DNA of 22,911 bases from JAEELC01 sp963621965. Its GTDB lineage: Bacteria > Bacillota_I > Bacilli_A > Acholeplasmatales > Anaeroplasmataceae. A program made the position numbers and the translations under genes. This document shows, piece after piece, positions 1 through 7,515 of the stretch. The DNA lies in contig CAVFGN010000029.1 of assembly GCA_963621965.1 (NCBI GenBank), positions 1 through 22,911 on the forward strand, written 5' to 3'. The notes beneath the pieces are model-generated. The model saw nothing but the letters and a program-made list of their open reading frames with translations, was not told where the DNA came from and ran no database searches. How positions within the stretch are numbered: position 1 is the first letter of the stretch; every line of letters begins with the position of its first letter.

Positions 1-365
1 ATTTATCCACTTTTTTTAAAAAATGTAATAAAAAAATCAAAAAAACAAGCGAAAACTACAAGTTTTTATAAAAATTGCTTTACTTTTTTGCTTTATTTTA
101 CAAATCTGCTTTTTAATTTTACTTAGTAAAGATACATATATAGATTAATACAACAGATTGTTAAGTTTTAAGATTAATTATTAGACGATAAATTATAGAA
201 ATAAGTAATTGTTTGTAATACAAATCATTTAAATTTTAGATTTAACATATTTTGATCAATCTAAATAAATTAATTACAAAATTTAGTAATTGTAAAAGAT
301 TTTTTTTTGAATATGATAATATCAAATAAAGAAGTATTATTTTTTGTTATTTTTAGGAGGTTATT
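1..365. other. AT-rich non-coding region with one DnaA-box-like site
   Basis: I see no credible gene here. The stretch is extremely AT-rich, with many homopolymeric A and T runs. At 3-11 the 9-mer TTATCCACT matches the DnaA box TTATCCACA at eight of nine positions. At 212-224 there is an inverted repeat, TTTGTA-A-TACAAA. Because rpmH, rnpA, yidC and jag (normally beside oriC in Bacillota) and parS sites lie within 7 kb, this may be the edge of an origin region. Only one box is visible, so that is inference. A good SD (AGGAGG, 355-360) at the right end belongs to the next gene. Confidence 0.4.
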
Positions 366-575
366 ATGGAAAAAATTTCAAAAACATTTTTGTTACTGGT
401 GTATCCATTCCTTATTAGTCTTTTTCTTTTTTGTTTTGTAAATGCATTTGTAAAAAAGTATTGTGAAGTACTTGAAATATTTACAACTATTTTAATGATT
501 TTCTTTATAACATTATTTTTAATAGGTTTGACACTTAATATTGTATGGAATATAAGAAGTAGTAAAAAAGACTAA
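366..575 (+). CDS. Small two-helix membrane protein of unknown function (69 aa)
   Basis: The product is not recognised. It is 69 residues with two predicted transmembrane segments (about residues 8-28 and 38-61), a short charged linker (KKYCEVLE) between them, and a basic/acidic tail RSSKKD. The start is supported by AGGAGG six bases upstream of the ATG. A rho-independent terminator follows 24 bases after the stop, so it looks like a monocistronic unit. It faces the ABC exporter operon convergently. No motif points to a toxin, channel or transporter subunit. Cytoplasmic-membrane location is inferred from hydrophobicity alone. Confidence 0.7.
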   Translation: MEKISKTFLLLVYPFLISLFLFCFVNAFVKKYCEVLEIFTTILMIFFITLFLIGLTLNIVWNIRSSKKD

Positions 576-598
576 AATTTTGTTACAAAATAAAAATT

Positions 599-630
599 AG
601 CGTCAAGAGTATTATCTTTTGGCGCTTTTA
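599..630 (+). terminator. Intrinsic terminator of the small membrane protein gene
   Basis: An 11-bp stem (AGCGTCAAGAG with CTTTTGGCGCT, two G-U pairs) closes a six-base TATTAT loop and runs into TTTTA. It lies directly after the 366-575 gene. Confidence 0.8.
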
Positions 631-711
631 ATATATATTGATTTAAAACATTAAAGGAAAATAAATGCTCATTGCCCTTTTTTTGTCCCCCGGGTAATTT
701 ATAATTAAAAT

Positions 712-750
712 TTTACGAAAAAAATGAGTCAAAAAATAAATTTTGACTCA
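712..750 (-). terminator. Intrinsic terminator of the ABC exporter operon
   Basis: A perfect 10-bp stem (TGAGTCAAAA with TTTTGACTCA, 725-734 and 741-750) closes a six-base loop just beyond the minus-strand stop codon at 757. Read on the minus strand it is followed by a T tract (complement of the A run at 718-724). Transcription arriving from the left would meet the same stem. Confidence 0.85.
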
Positions 751-756
751 ATTTAA

Positions 757-2565
757 TTATTCAAGTTCAAGGGAACCATTTGCAAGATTATAATATAAAC
801 CTTTTTGTTTTAATAAAGTTTCGTGGTTACCACGTTCAATTATTTTACCTTTTTCAAGTACCATAATTGCATCAGAATTTCTAACAGTTGAAAGTCTATG
901 TGCAATTACAAATACAGTTTTTCCTTCCATTAAATGGTCCATACCACTTTCTACAAGAGATTCGGTACGTGTATCAATTCTACTTGTAGCTTCATCTAAA
1001 ATTAATATAGGACGTTTAGAAACAGCAGCTCGCGCAATCGATATAAGTTGTCTTTGACCTTCAGAAAGGTTTGCGCCATCAGAATATATCATAGTATCAT
1101 ATCCTTCTGGTAAACGTTTGATGAAGGAATGAGCATTTGCTAATTTAGCGGCCTCAATTACATCGTCTTTTGAAGCTTCAAGATTACCATATTTAATATT
1201 TTCATAAATAGTTCCTGTAAATAAATGCGTATCTTGTAGCACTATACCTAAAGCGCGTCTTAAAGAAGACTTTTTAATTGTAGTAATATCAATAGAATCA
1301 ATTTCTATCTTGCCGCCTTCAAGCTCATAAAATCTATTTATTAGATTTGTTATGGTAGTTTTACCTGCGCCTGTTGAACCAACAAAGGCAATCTTTTCTC
1401 CTTTGTCTGCCCATAAATTTAAATCAGTTAAAATACGTTTTCCGCTGTGGTAAGAGAAGTCAACGTTATAAAATTTAACCTCACCTTTTAAAGGAATTAG
1501 TGCGTTATCTGTTTTCCATGAATAAGAATTATCTTCGTTTTTAACAAGAGTAGTTTCTCCCTCATCAATTTCTGAAACTTCATCGAGTAAATTAAATATA
1601 CGCTCAGCACCAGCTAATCCATTTAATAACAAATTAGATTGTTGTGTGAATTGATTGATAGGTAAAGCTCCTTGACGAACAAAGACTAAGAATGAGGCAA
1701 TACCGCCCACTGTAAGAGAAACGATTGGAATATATCCAAGCGCAATAAGACCGCCAAAGATTGCGACTATCGCGTAGTTTATATAGGACAATGATACAAC
1801 CATTGGAACCATGGATGTAGAATATCTAACAGCTTTATAATTTGAGTTTCTAAGTTCATTATTACATTTTCTAAAAGCTTCAATATTTTTTTCTTCGTGG
1901 TTAAATACTTTAACAACTTTTTGTCCTGATATACTTTCCTCAACAAATCCATTTAGATTTGCAAGTACGTTACTAGATTTCTTGAAATATTGTTTACTTT
2001 TCTTAGATGCAAATACAATATATGTAAACATTATTGCATAGAATACTACGCATACAAGTGCTAGCAACCAGTTTATTACAAATATTAAAATAATTAATCC
2101 GACAATTTGAATAAAGTTAGATATAAGCATAGCAAATGCATTGTTAATAGCTTCACTTAATGAGTCCATATCATTAATGAAATTAGACATTATATCTCCG
2201 TGTGTTCTTGAATCAAAATAAGAAAGTGGTAATGTTTCAAGATGTGAGAATACATCGCGGCGTAATTCGTATATTACCTTTTGGGCAAATCTAGCCATGA
2301 TTTGTGAGTAACCAAATGTTGATAAAACTCCAATTATGTAAATAGAAGCCTCAAGTATAATAGCTTTATAAAGTTCTTGATACATAGGATCTTTTGTGTA
2401 TTTATCAATAATAGGTTTTAACATATATGTGCCGAGTAAGTTTGCAAGCCCTGATGTTGTTACTAGGACTGCGACTACTAGAAGTAAAAACTTATGTCTA
2501 CCCATATATGTAAGTAAACGGCTCACTGTAGCTGTTAAGTTGTTTGGTCTTTTAGAGTTAGCCAT
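757..2565 (-). CDS. ABC exporter half-transporter with canonical ATPase site residues (602 aa)
   Basis: Membrane-domain plus nucleotide-binding-domain half transporter of the multidrug/lipid exporter type (YheH/LmrD-like). Hydrophobic helices fill residues 20-320. The ATPase domain has Walker A GSTGAGKTT (396-404), Q-loop Q444, signature LSEGQ (500-504), Walker B LILDE with catalytic E525, and switch His H556. The signature has Glu where the consensus LSGGQ has Gly, typical of the partner whose signature completes a degenerate ATP site. The ATG overlaps the stop of the upstream exporter gene by one base (TAATG), with AGGAAGTG as SD, so translation is probably coupled. A terminator follows. 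The substrate cannot be read from sequence; heterodimer formation with the neighbour is inferred from motif complementarity. Confidence 0.92.
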   Translation of the reverse strand: MANSKRPNNLTATVSRLLTYMGRHKFLLLVVAVLVTTSGLANLLGTYMLKPIIDKYTKDPMYQELYKAIILEASIYIIGVLSTFGYSQIMARFAQKVIYELRRDVFSHLETLPLSYFDSRTHGDIMSNFINDMDSLSEAINNAFAMLISNFIQIVGLIILIFVINWLLALVCVVFYAIMFTYIVFASKKSKQYFKKSSNVLANLNGFVEESISGQKVVKVFNHEEKNIEAFRKCNNELRNSNYKAVRYSTSMVPMVVSLSYINYAIVAIFGGLIALGYIPIVSLTVGGIASFLVFVRQGALPINQFTQQSNLLLNGLAGAERIFNLLDEVSEIDEGETTLVKNEDNSYSWKTDNALIPLKGEVKFYNVDFSYHSGKRILTDLNLWADKGEKIAFVGSTGAGKTTITNLINRFYELEGGKIEIDSIDITTIKKSSLRRALGIVLQDTHLFTGTIYENIKYGNLEASKDDVIEAAKLANAHSFIKRLPEGYDTMIYSDGANLSEGQRQLISIARAAVSKRPILILDEATSRIDTRTESLVESGMDHLMEGKTVFVIAHRLSTVRNSDAIMVLEKGKIIERGNHETLLKQKGLYYNLANGSLELE

Positions 2566-4286
2566 TATTTATCACTTCCTAACTGAACATCACATAAATC
2601 TTTATATATCTTATTTTCTTTTCTTAAAGTTTCGTGTGTACCTATACCATTAATTTTACCATCTTCAAGAATTATGATTTGATCACAATCCATTACAGAA
2701 GTTACTCTTTGTCCGATTATGATATTAGTTGTATCTTTTAAACTTCTAATACCTTTTAAAATCTTACGTTCTGTTTCCATATCACAAGCACTTGTAGAAT
2801 CATCAAATATCATAATTTTAGGCTTTTTTAAGAGTGCGCGGGCTATACAAAGTCTTTGCCTTTGCCCGCCTGATACATTAACTCCGCCTTGTCCTAAATC
2901 GTAATCAAGGCCACCTGGAAGTCTATCAATAAATTCATCTGAACAAGATATTTGAAGCGCATTATTTATTTCTTCATCACTTGCATTTTCGTCTCCCCAA
3001 AGTAAATTTTCTTTAACAGTTCCACTGAATAAAACGTTATTTTGTAAAACTATAGAAATAGAGTCACGAAGATTTTTTAGGTTATAATCTTTTACATCTA
3101 AATCATCAATTAAAACTCTTCCTTTTGAAACATCGTATAAGCGAAGTATTAAGGAAACGAGTGTTGATTTAGCACTACCTGTTCCGCCCATTATACCAAT
3201 AGAAGAACCTTTAGGAAAATGCAAGTTGATGTCTTCTAGTACATATTCTTTACTTGATTCTTTATATTTAAATGATACATCTTCAAACTTAATATCCCCG
3301 TTTTGAACAAGTAAATGATTATTTTCAACTATGCTAGGTTTTATCTTTAGTAATTCATTTATACGGCTTGCGGATGCAAATGATCTATTCATTAACAAAA
3401 ATACATTTGATATCATCATAATTGAGTTCATAACTTGTAAAACATATGATAAAAGTGCGGATAAAGAACCTACTTCAAGATCATTTTTGTGTACTGATAC
3501 AGCGCCAAATGCAAGTAATAATGTTGTAACTGCATACATTGATAATTGGAAGAAAGGAGTATTTAAGACGGCAATTTTAAATGTAGATGATGTAATATCA
3601 CGTACTTTTTCATTCGCCCTATCAAATTTCTCTTTTTCATATTCTTCTCTAACATAAGACTTAACTGTTCTTATTGAAATTACGTTTTCTCTTACTACTA
3701 AGTTAAGGTTATCAACATTTTCTTGAATAACTTTGTATTTAGGAGAAGTATATTTAATAATGAAGAACATAATTAAGGCAAGTACAGGTACAGCACATAC
3801 AAATATCCAAGCTATTGAAGGCGCTAGCGCAAACGATAATCCTACACCCATTCCAAGCATGATAGGGGATCTAAAAAGTGGTCTAATAGAACCTAAGATG
3901 GTATTTTGCATGATTTGACAATCATTTGTCACACGTGTAATTAAGGATGTAGTTTCAAATTGGTCTAGATTTGCAAATGAATATGTTTGAATATGTTCAT
4001 ATAAATCTTGTCTTAAATTATAGGAATAATTACTTACAACACGTCCCATAAATATAGAGTATAAGTGACCAGTTATAAGCGAAATAATTGAACAACCAAT
4101 TATTAAAAGTCCAGATATTAAGATTTGTCTCATATCTGATTTATTTACTCCTTCATTAATTATATCTTTCATAAAAAAAGGAATGATTAATTCAAATGAA
4201 GTTTCAACTATAATAAGAAGCGTTGTAATAATGAAATTCTTCTTATCTTTAAGTAAATACTTTAATATATCTTTTAAATCTCTCAT
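2565..4286 (-). CDS. ABC exporter half-transporter with degenerate ATPase site (573 aa)
   Basis: First gene of the exporter pair (YheI/LmrC-like). Membrane helices span about residues 15-300, followed by an ATPase domain with Walker A GGTGSAKST (367-375), canonical signature VSGGQ (471-475) and Walker B ending FDD. D496 stands where the catalytic Glu should be, and the switch His is Gln (Q526 in IGQR). These substitutions mark the non-catalytic site of asymmetric heterodimeric exporters. The consensus signature of this subunit would complete the active site of the 602-residue partner. The SD GTGAGG lies six bases upstream of the ATG. A weak minus-strand promoter (TTTAAA, 17 bp, TATAAT at 4311-4306) is possible. 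The genes diverge from rpmH, an unusual insertion beside this conserved block. Confidence 0.92.
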   Translation of the reverse strand: MRDLKDILKYLLKDKKNFIITTLLIIVETSFELIIPFFMKDIINEGVNKSDMRQILISGLLIIGCSIISLITGHLYSIFMGRVVSNYSYNLRQDLYEHIQTYSFANLDQFETTSLITRVTNDCQIMQNTILGSIRPLFRSPIMLGMGVGLSFALAPSIAWIFVCAVPVLALIMFFIIKYTSPKYKVIQENVDNLNLVVRENVISIRTVKSYVREEYEKEKFDRANEKVRDITSSTFKIAVLNTPFFQLSMYAVTTLLLAFGAVSVHKNDLEVGSLSALLSYVLQVMNSIMMISNVFLLMNRSFASASRINELLKIKPSIVENNHLLVQNGDIKFEDVSFKYKESSKEYVLEDINLHFPKGSSIGIMGGTGSAKSTLVSLILRLYDVSKGRVLIDDLDVKDYNLKNLRDSISIVLQNNVLFSGTVKENLLWGDENASDEEINNALQISCSDEFIDRLPGGLDYDLGQGGVNVSGGQRQRLCIARALLKKPKIMIFDDSTSACDMETERKILKGIRSLKDTTNIIIGQRVTSVMDCDQIIILEDGKINGIGTHETLRKENKIYKDLCDVQLGSDK

Positions 4287-4406
4287 ATTAACCTCACAGA
4301 AAAAAATTATAAACTTTTCCTCAAGTTTTTTAAAGTAAAATGTCTTTTATATTTAATATTATATATATAAAATCAGGTATTCTCGGTGAAAAACAACAAA
4401 TAGTTA

Positions 4407-4435
4407 TTGACAAGAATATTCAAATACCTTATAAT
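4407..4435 (+). promoter_or_regulatory. Consensus sigma-A promoter of rpmH
   Basis: Perfect -35 TTGACA (4407-4412) and perfect -10 TATAAT (4430-4435) are separated by 17 bp. The start should fall near 4442, about 32 bases before the rpmH ATG. This is the strongest promoter in the window, as expected for L34. A 12-bp palindrome, TTTCGTACGAAA (4449-4460), sits just inside the transcript ahead of the SD. Confidence 0.93.
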
Positions 4436-4473
4436 CTTTGTTGCATGGTTTCGTACGAAAGTGAGGCTATATT

Positions 4474-4608
4474 ATGAAGAGAACATATCAACCAAACGAA
4501 CATAAAAGAAAAGTAACTCATGGTTTCCGTGCCAGAATGTCTACAAAGAGCGGACGTAAAGTTGTTGCTGCTAGACGTCGTAAAGGCCGTTACCAATTAA
4601 CTAAATAA
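4474..4608 (+). CDS. rpmH: 50S ribosomal protein L34 (44 aa)
   Basis: The translation starts MKRTYQPNEHKRKVTHGFRA, contains RMSTKSGRKVVAARRRKGR and ends YQLTK. This is the full length and characteristic basic composition of bacterial L34, a component of the large ribosomal subunit near the 23S rRNA surface. GTGAGG at 4461-4466 is the SD. The gene stands in the classic Bacillota order rpmH-rnpA-yidC-jag. Its own consensus promoter precedes it and a large hairpin separates it from rnpA, so L34 should be expressed in much greater amount than RnpA. The final residues (YQLTK) vary from the more usual KVLSA-type end, which is a minor difference. Confidence 0.97.
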   Translation: MKRTYQPNEHKRKVTHGFRARMSTKSGRKVVAARRRKGRYQLTK

Positions 4609-4629
4609 GTTAAAATTTGAAAATACAAG

Positions 4630-4688
4630 AACTACCAGATCAAATTAATTTTTATTTTTAATAATTTAATCTGGTAGTTTTTATTTTT
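4630..4688 (+). terminator. Large hairpin terminator/attenuator between rpmH and rnpA
   Basis: An 18-bp arm pair (4630-4647 with 4662-4679) has a single C-A mismatch, closes an AT-rich loop of 14 bases and is followed by TTTTATTTTT. Its position explains how L34 can be made in excess over RnpA from one promoter. The SD of rnpA begins immediately after the T tract. Confidence 0.88.
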
Positions 4689-4699
4689 AGGAGATATTT

Positions 4700-5032
4700 A
4701 TGAATAAACAATATCGCATTAAAAAAAGTAGTGAAATAGAGCTTGTACTAAAAAAAGGCAAGAAAGCTTATTCTAAATACTTTACAATTTATAGATTAGA
4801 TAATAACGAAACCAGTCATTTTAGATTTGCGACAAGTGTAGGAAAAAAAGTTGGAAATGCGGTTACAAGAAATCTTGTAAAAAGACGTATTCGTGCTGCA
4901 CTTGATAAGTTTGATCTTTCTTCTAAAAAAATGGATGTTTTCATCGTTGCTCGAAAAGAGGTAAATTCACTATCTTTCGATAGTTATTTAGAACAAATCA
5001 ATTATTTATTGAAAAAATTACATATAATTTAA
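4700..5032 (+). CDS. rnpA: Ribonuclease P protein component (110 aa)
   Basis: Protein subunit of RNase P, which binds the catalytic RNA and the pre-tRNA 5' leader. The signature RNxxKRxxR motif is present as RNLVKRRIR (57-65), preceded by FRFATSVGKKVGNAVT, the usual central strand and loop. Length is normal for the family and the protein is strongly basic. The SD AGGAG is correctly spaced from the ATG. It lies 91 bases after rpmH behind a terminator-like hairpin, and yidC starts 10 bases after its stop, so rnpA-yidC-jag form one unit. The RNase P RNA gene is not in this window. Confidence 0.96.
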   Translation: MNKQYRIKKSSEIELVLKKGKKAYSKYFTIYRLDNNETSHFRFATSVGKKVGNAVTRNLVKRRIRAALDKFDLSSKKMDVFIVARKEVNSLSFDSYLEQINYLLKKLHII

Positions 5033-5042
5033 AGGAGACAAA

Positions 5043-6077
5043 ATGAAACGTTATTTTGAAAGAAACTTAACAAAGATCATTCTTATAGGTTTTCTTATTG
5101 TTTGTGTTGTTTCACTAACTAGCTGTAGAACTAATGCATCTGACTGGTATAGTCGTCCTTATACTACTTGGGGTCAAGAATTTCATTTCTATAACAGCAA
5201 AAATCAATTCAGTTTCTGGCAAATGCTTTTAGGTTGGCCCGTATCTTTAATTTCTTATCCAATTGCTTGGCTAATGCATCTTATTGGTACTTGGTGTGGT
5301 AATTCATACGCTTGGGGTATTATATTCACTACCCTTATAGTGCGTACAATTGCTTGGCCAATTTATTCTCGTACTAACTCTATGTCTGTTAATATGACTA
5401 TTATTCAACCTGAAATGCAAAGAATTCAACAAAAGTATGCTGGTCGTACTGATGCTGAATCTAGACAAAGAATGAGTCAAGAAATGATGAAATTATATAA
5501 GAAGTATCATATGAGTCCTCTTGGCTGCGTACTTCCTATGTTATTCCAATTCCCTTTATTCATGGCTATGTATGAATGTGTAAGAAGAATTAATACTCCT
5601 GTTACTTCTTTAAGCGCTAATGGTATTTTAGAGACTACTACACCTGGTGTTTTTGCATTGTCTAATACTAAAATGTTTGGATATTTTGAAATTAACACTT
5701 CTGTATTATCAAGTGGTTCTTATGATGTACCTCGTGCTACAGAAACAAAGGATATAGTATTTGGTATTGTTTTAGCCCTTTTATTTGCTGGTATTACTTT
5801 ACTTAACCAATGGTTAGCTAAGCGTAAACCAAAGTGGCAAAAAGAACGTAAACAAGTTCAAACTGCAGAACAAGAACAACAAGCAAGAATGATGAATATG
5901 ATGAACTATGTAATGGTAATCATGTTTGTATTCTTCTCTCTATCTTCAACAGCTCTTTCAATTTACTGGTTAATTGGTGGTATTTATCAAACATTCCAAT
6001 CATTTGTTGGTAGAAAAATGAATGAACGTAAGTACTATAAGTTAAAAGAAAAAAATAATATAATTACTAATAAGTAG
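5043..6077 (+). CDS. yidC: Membrane protein insertase YidC/OxaA/SpoIIIJ family (344 aa)
   Basis: Inserts and folds membrane proteins, alone or with Sec. The N-terminus is a lipoprotein signal with lipobox LTSC, so Cys28 would be lipidated, as in Gram-positive YidC1/SpoIIIJ. The core starts around residue 58. Arg101, in the segment FTTLIVRTIAWPIYSR, matches the conserved positive charge in the hydrophilic groove. Further hydrophobic segments lie near residues 170-190, 230-252 and 285-312. A charged, Gln-rich cytoplasmic loop (about 260-285) precedes the last helix, and the tail is basic, fitting ribosome contact. The SD AAGGAG is well placed. The linkage to rnpA and jag is the standard arrangement. 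Confidence 0.95.
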   Translation: MKRYFERNLTKIILIGFLIVCVVSLTSCRTNASDWYSRPYTTWGQEFHFYNSKNQFSFWQMLLGWPVSLISYPIAWLMHLIGTWCGNSYAWGIIFTTLIVRTIAWPIYSRTNSMSVNMTIIQPEMQRIQQKYAGRTDAESRQRMSQEMMKLYKKYHMSPLGCVLPMLFQFPLFMAMYECVRRINTPVTSLSANGILETTTPGVFALSNTKMFGYFEINTSVLSSGSYDVPRATETKDIVFGIVLALLFAGITLLNQWLAKRKPKWQKERKQVQTAEQEQQARMMNMMNYVMVIMFVFFSLSSTALSIYWLIGGIYQTFQSFVGRKMNERKYYKLKEKNNIITNK

Positions 6078-6085
6078 GTGGTAAT

Positions 6086-6676
6086 ATGCAAAAGAAATTC
6101 GAAATCGAAGCTTCAAACTATGATGAAGCAGTTATAAAGGCTGTAAGTCAATTACATGTAGCTAAAGATAAAATATTTGTAAATGAATTAGAAAATGGCA
6201 AATTTGAAGCCTTACTTGACATTTCTCTAGCTCTTGAAGCTAAGAAATATTTAGAAAGTATATTAGATAATATTGGTGTTGACTACAACATTGAAGTTAG
6301 AACTCTAAATGATGAACAAGAGTTATATGTCATGATAGATTCTAGCGAAAATCCTTTATTAATTGGTATTCAAGGTAGAACTCTTGATGCATTACAAACT
6401 CTTGTTAAGAACTTAATTGGTACATTCACTCATGATAAAATTGTTGTAACAGTCGATATTGGTGGTTACAAGGAAAGTCGTAAGAGAAAACTTGAATCTC
6501 TAGCTTGCAAAATAGCTCGCGAGGTAGCAGAAACTAAACAAGCTGTTAAGTTAAAACCTATGAGTGCTTATGAAAGATTAATCATTCATGAAAAATTAGC
6601 TAATTCTAAAGACGTTTTCACTGAAAGCGAAGGCGAAGGCGAAAATAGAGCTATTGTTGTTAAACCAAGAAATTAA
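6086..6676 (+). CDS. jag: RNA-binding protein KhpB/Jag (Jag-N, KH, R3H) (196 aa)
   Basis: Jag/KhpB family RNA-binding protein (also called EloR), linked in streptococci and lactobacilli to cell elongation and RNA binding. The N-terminal Jag-N domain covers residues 1-52 and begins with the typical EIEASNYDEAVIKAV segment. A KH domain follows (about 76-126), including IGIQGRTLDALQ in the GxxG region. The C-terminal R3H domain carries R164 and H168 in YERLIIHEKL. Length is near the low end for the family because the linker after Jag-N is short. The gene follows yidC by eight bases with SD GGTGG and ends at an intrinsic terminator. Confidence 0.95.
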   Translation: MQKKFEIEASNYDEAVIKAVSQLHVAKDKIFVNELENGKFEALLDISLALEAKKYLESILDNIGVDYNIEVRTLNDEQELYVMIDSSENPLLIGIQGRTLDALQTLVKNLIGTFTHDKIVVTVDIGGYKESRKRKLESLACKIAREVAETKQAVKLKPMSAYERLIIHEKLANSKDVFTESEGEGENRAIVVKPRN

Positions 6677-6678
6677 TT

Positions 6679-6706
6679 AAAAAAGAAGTCTTCTGGCTTC
6701 TTTTTC
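6679..6706 (+). terminator. Intrinsic terminator of the rpmH-rnpA-yidC-jag unit
   Basis: A nine-bp stem (AAAAAGAAG with CTTCTTTTT) closes an eight-base loop and continues into further T-rich sequence, four bases after the jag stop. Confidence 0.8.
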
Positions 6707-6714
6707 TTCTTTTA

Positions 6715-6732
6715 ATGTTTCACGTGAAACAT
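6715..6732. promoter_or_regulatory. parS: parS centromere site 1 (ParB/Spo0J binding)
   Basis: The 16-mer TGTTTCACGTGAAACA (6716-6731) fits the Bacillota parS consensus TGTTNCACGTGAAACA at every fixed position. With its flanks it is an 18-bp perfect palindrome. It lies between the jag terminator and the next SD, near genes that usually flank oriC, which is where parS sites cluster. Neither parA nor parB is in the window. Confidence 0.93.
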
Positions 6733-6741
6733 AGGTGATTT

Positions 6742-7467
6742 ATGAAAAGTGTTAAGAAAATCTTTTTAATTTGCTTTATTTTAATATTAATTTTTATTTT
6801 TTCTACGACGACTTATGAAAATATTAGGTTTCACGTGAAACTTAATAATTTCTTAGAGAATCAAATATTACTTGAAACAAAAAGTGATGAAAATAATAAA
6901 TATTATTATAAAACTAATTCTTCATACTATGATATTAACTATATGTACCCAGGATCATTTTGTGATATTTTAGTTACAACTGATTCTTCTATTGAAGTAC
7001 CAGTTATTCATTCGTTACTAGATTTAACAGTCGGTGGACATGCAGGACTTTGTGGAATGTATTATGCGGATAAATATTATACAATTACAGATTATGATTC
7101 AATAGATACTGCGTATAACGAAACTGATAATAAAACTACAATTTATCCAAAAAATAGATGGAATGATTATGTTGAATTTCCTAGTTACTTTATATTACGT
7201 GTAAACTTAACAGTTGACGAAATGTATACTGTTTTTAACGAGGTTGTTTCTTCGCTAGGTGACCCTTATAATTTAACGTTTTTATTAGATACTAAGAATA
7301 AAAGTTATTGTTCGGATTTAATTTCTAAAGCATTTAGAAAAGTGAATATAAATTTAAATTATGATTACGGCGCAACAACAGTTATTGATTTACTTGAAAG
7401 CAAATACACAGAAATTGTTGGATACAAAACACGTAAAAATGGAATAAATTTTTTCTATACAAATTAA
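6742..7467 (+). CDS. Membrane-anchored permuted papain-like (YiiX/NlpC-P60 type) hydrolase (241 aa)
   Basis: Probable cysteine hydrolase of the circularly permuted NlpC/P60 (YiiX/YaeF-like) group. Residues 5-22 form an uncleaved signal anchor, placing the domain outside the membrane. The domain opens with PGSFCDILVTTD, matching the GDIL-type strand of the group. The catalytic His is probably H100 in GGHAGLCG and the nucleophile C190 in YCSDLISKAF; His before Cys is the permuted order. The substrate could be a peptidoglycan peptide, lipid or amide bond and cannot be chosen from sequence. The SD GGTGA starts right after parS site 1. Codons 29-34 (RFHVKL) are spelled by a second parS core, so the coding sequence is constrained by centromere function. 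No close partner gene is visible. Confidence 0.78.
   Translation: MKSVKKIFLICFILILIFIFSTTTYENIRFHVKLNNFLENQILLETKSDENNKYYYKTNSSYYDINYMYPGSFCDILVTTDSSIEVPVIHSLLDLTVGGHAGLCGMYYADKYYTITDYDSIDTAYNETDNKTTIYPKNRWNDYVEFPSYFILRVNLTVDEMYTVFNEVVSSLGDPYNLTFLLDTKNKSYCSDLISKAFRKVNINLNYDYGATTVIDLLESKYTEIVGYKTRKNGINFFYTN
6828..6841. promoter_or_regulatory. parS: parS centromere site 2, inside a coding sequence
   Basis: GTTTCACGTGAAAC is a perfect 14-bp palindrome identical to the core of site 1. It differs only at the two outermost positions of the 16-mer (G and T instead of T and A). Its centre is 111 bp from that of site 1. It falls in frame in the hydrolase gene, encoding F-H-V-K and flanking bases. Confidence 0.85.
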
Positions 7468-7487
7468 TGTATTCTATAATCTTAATA

Positions 7488-7496
7488 TGATATAAT
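7488..7496 (+). promoter_or_regulatory. Extended -10 promoter of the dnaX operon
   Basis: TGATATAAT is an extended -10 (TGn plus a consensus TATAAT at 7491-7496), 20 bases before the dnaX start. No good -35 lies 17 bp upstream, which extended -10 promoters tolerate. A second TATAAT is at 7475-7480. Confidence 0.6.
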
Positions 7497-7515
7497 GATA
7501 TAGCGAGGTGATATT

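Noticed and set aside
640..712. GC-rich patch GTCCCCCGGG near 684-693 as a regulatory element
   Set aside because: It is a single short patch with only a six-base palindrome and no neighbouring promoter or repeat, between two convergent terminators.
2396..3918. Plus-strand open frames opposite the ABC exporter genes
   Set aside because: They are antisense to well-conserved coding sequence, lack SDs and encode no recognisable protein.
3932..3937. CACGTG core inside the ABC exporter gene as a third parS site
   Set aside because: Flanks read TCACACGTGTAA, which breaks the TTTCACGTGAAA symmetry required by parS.
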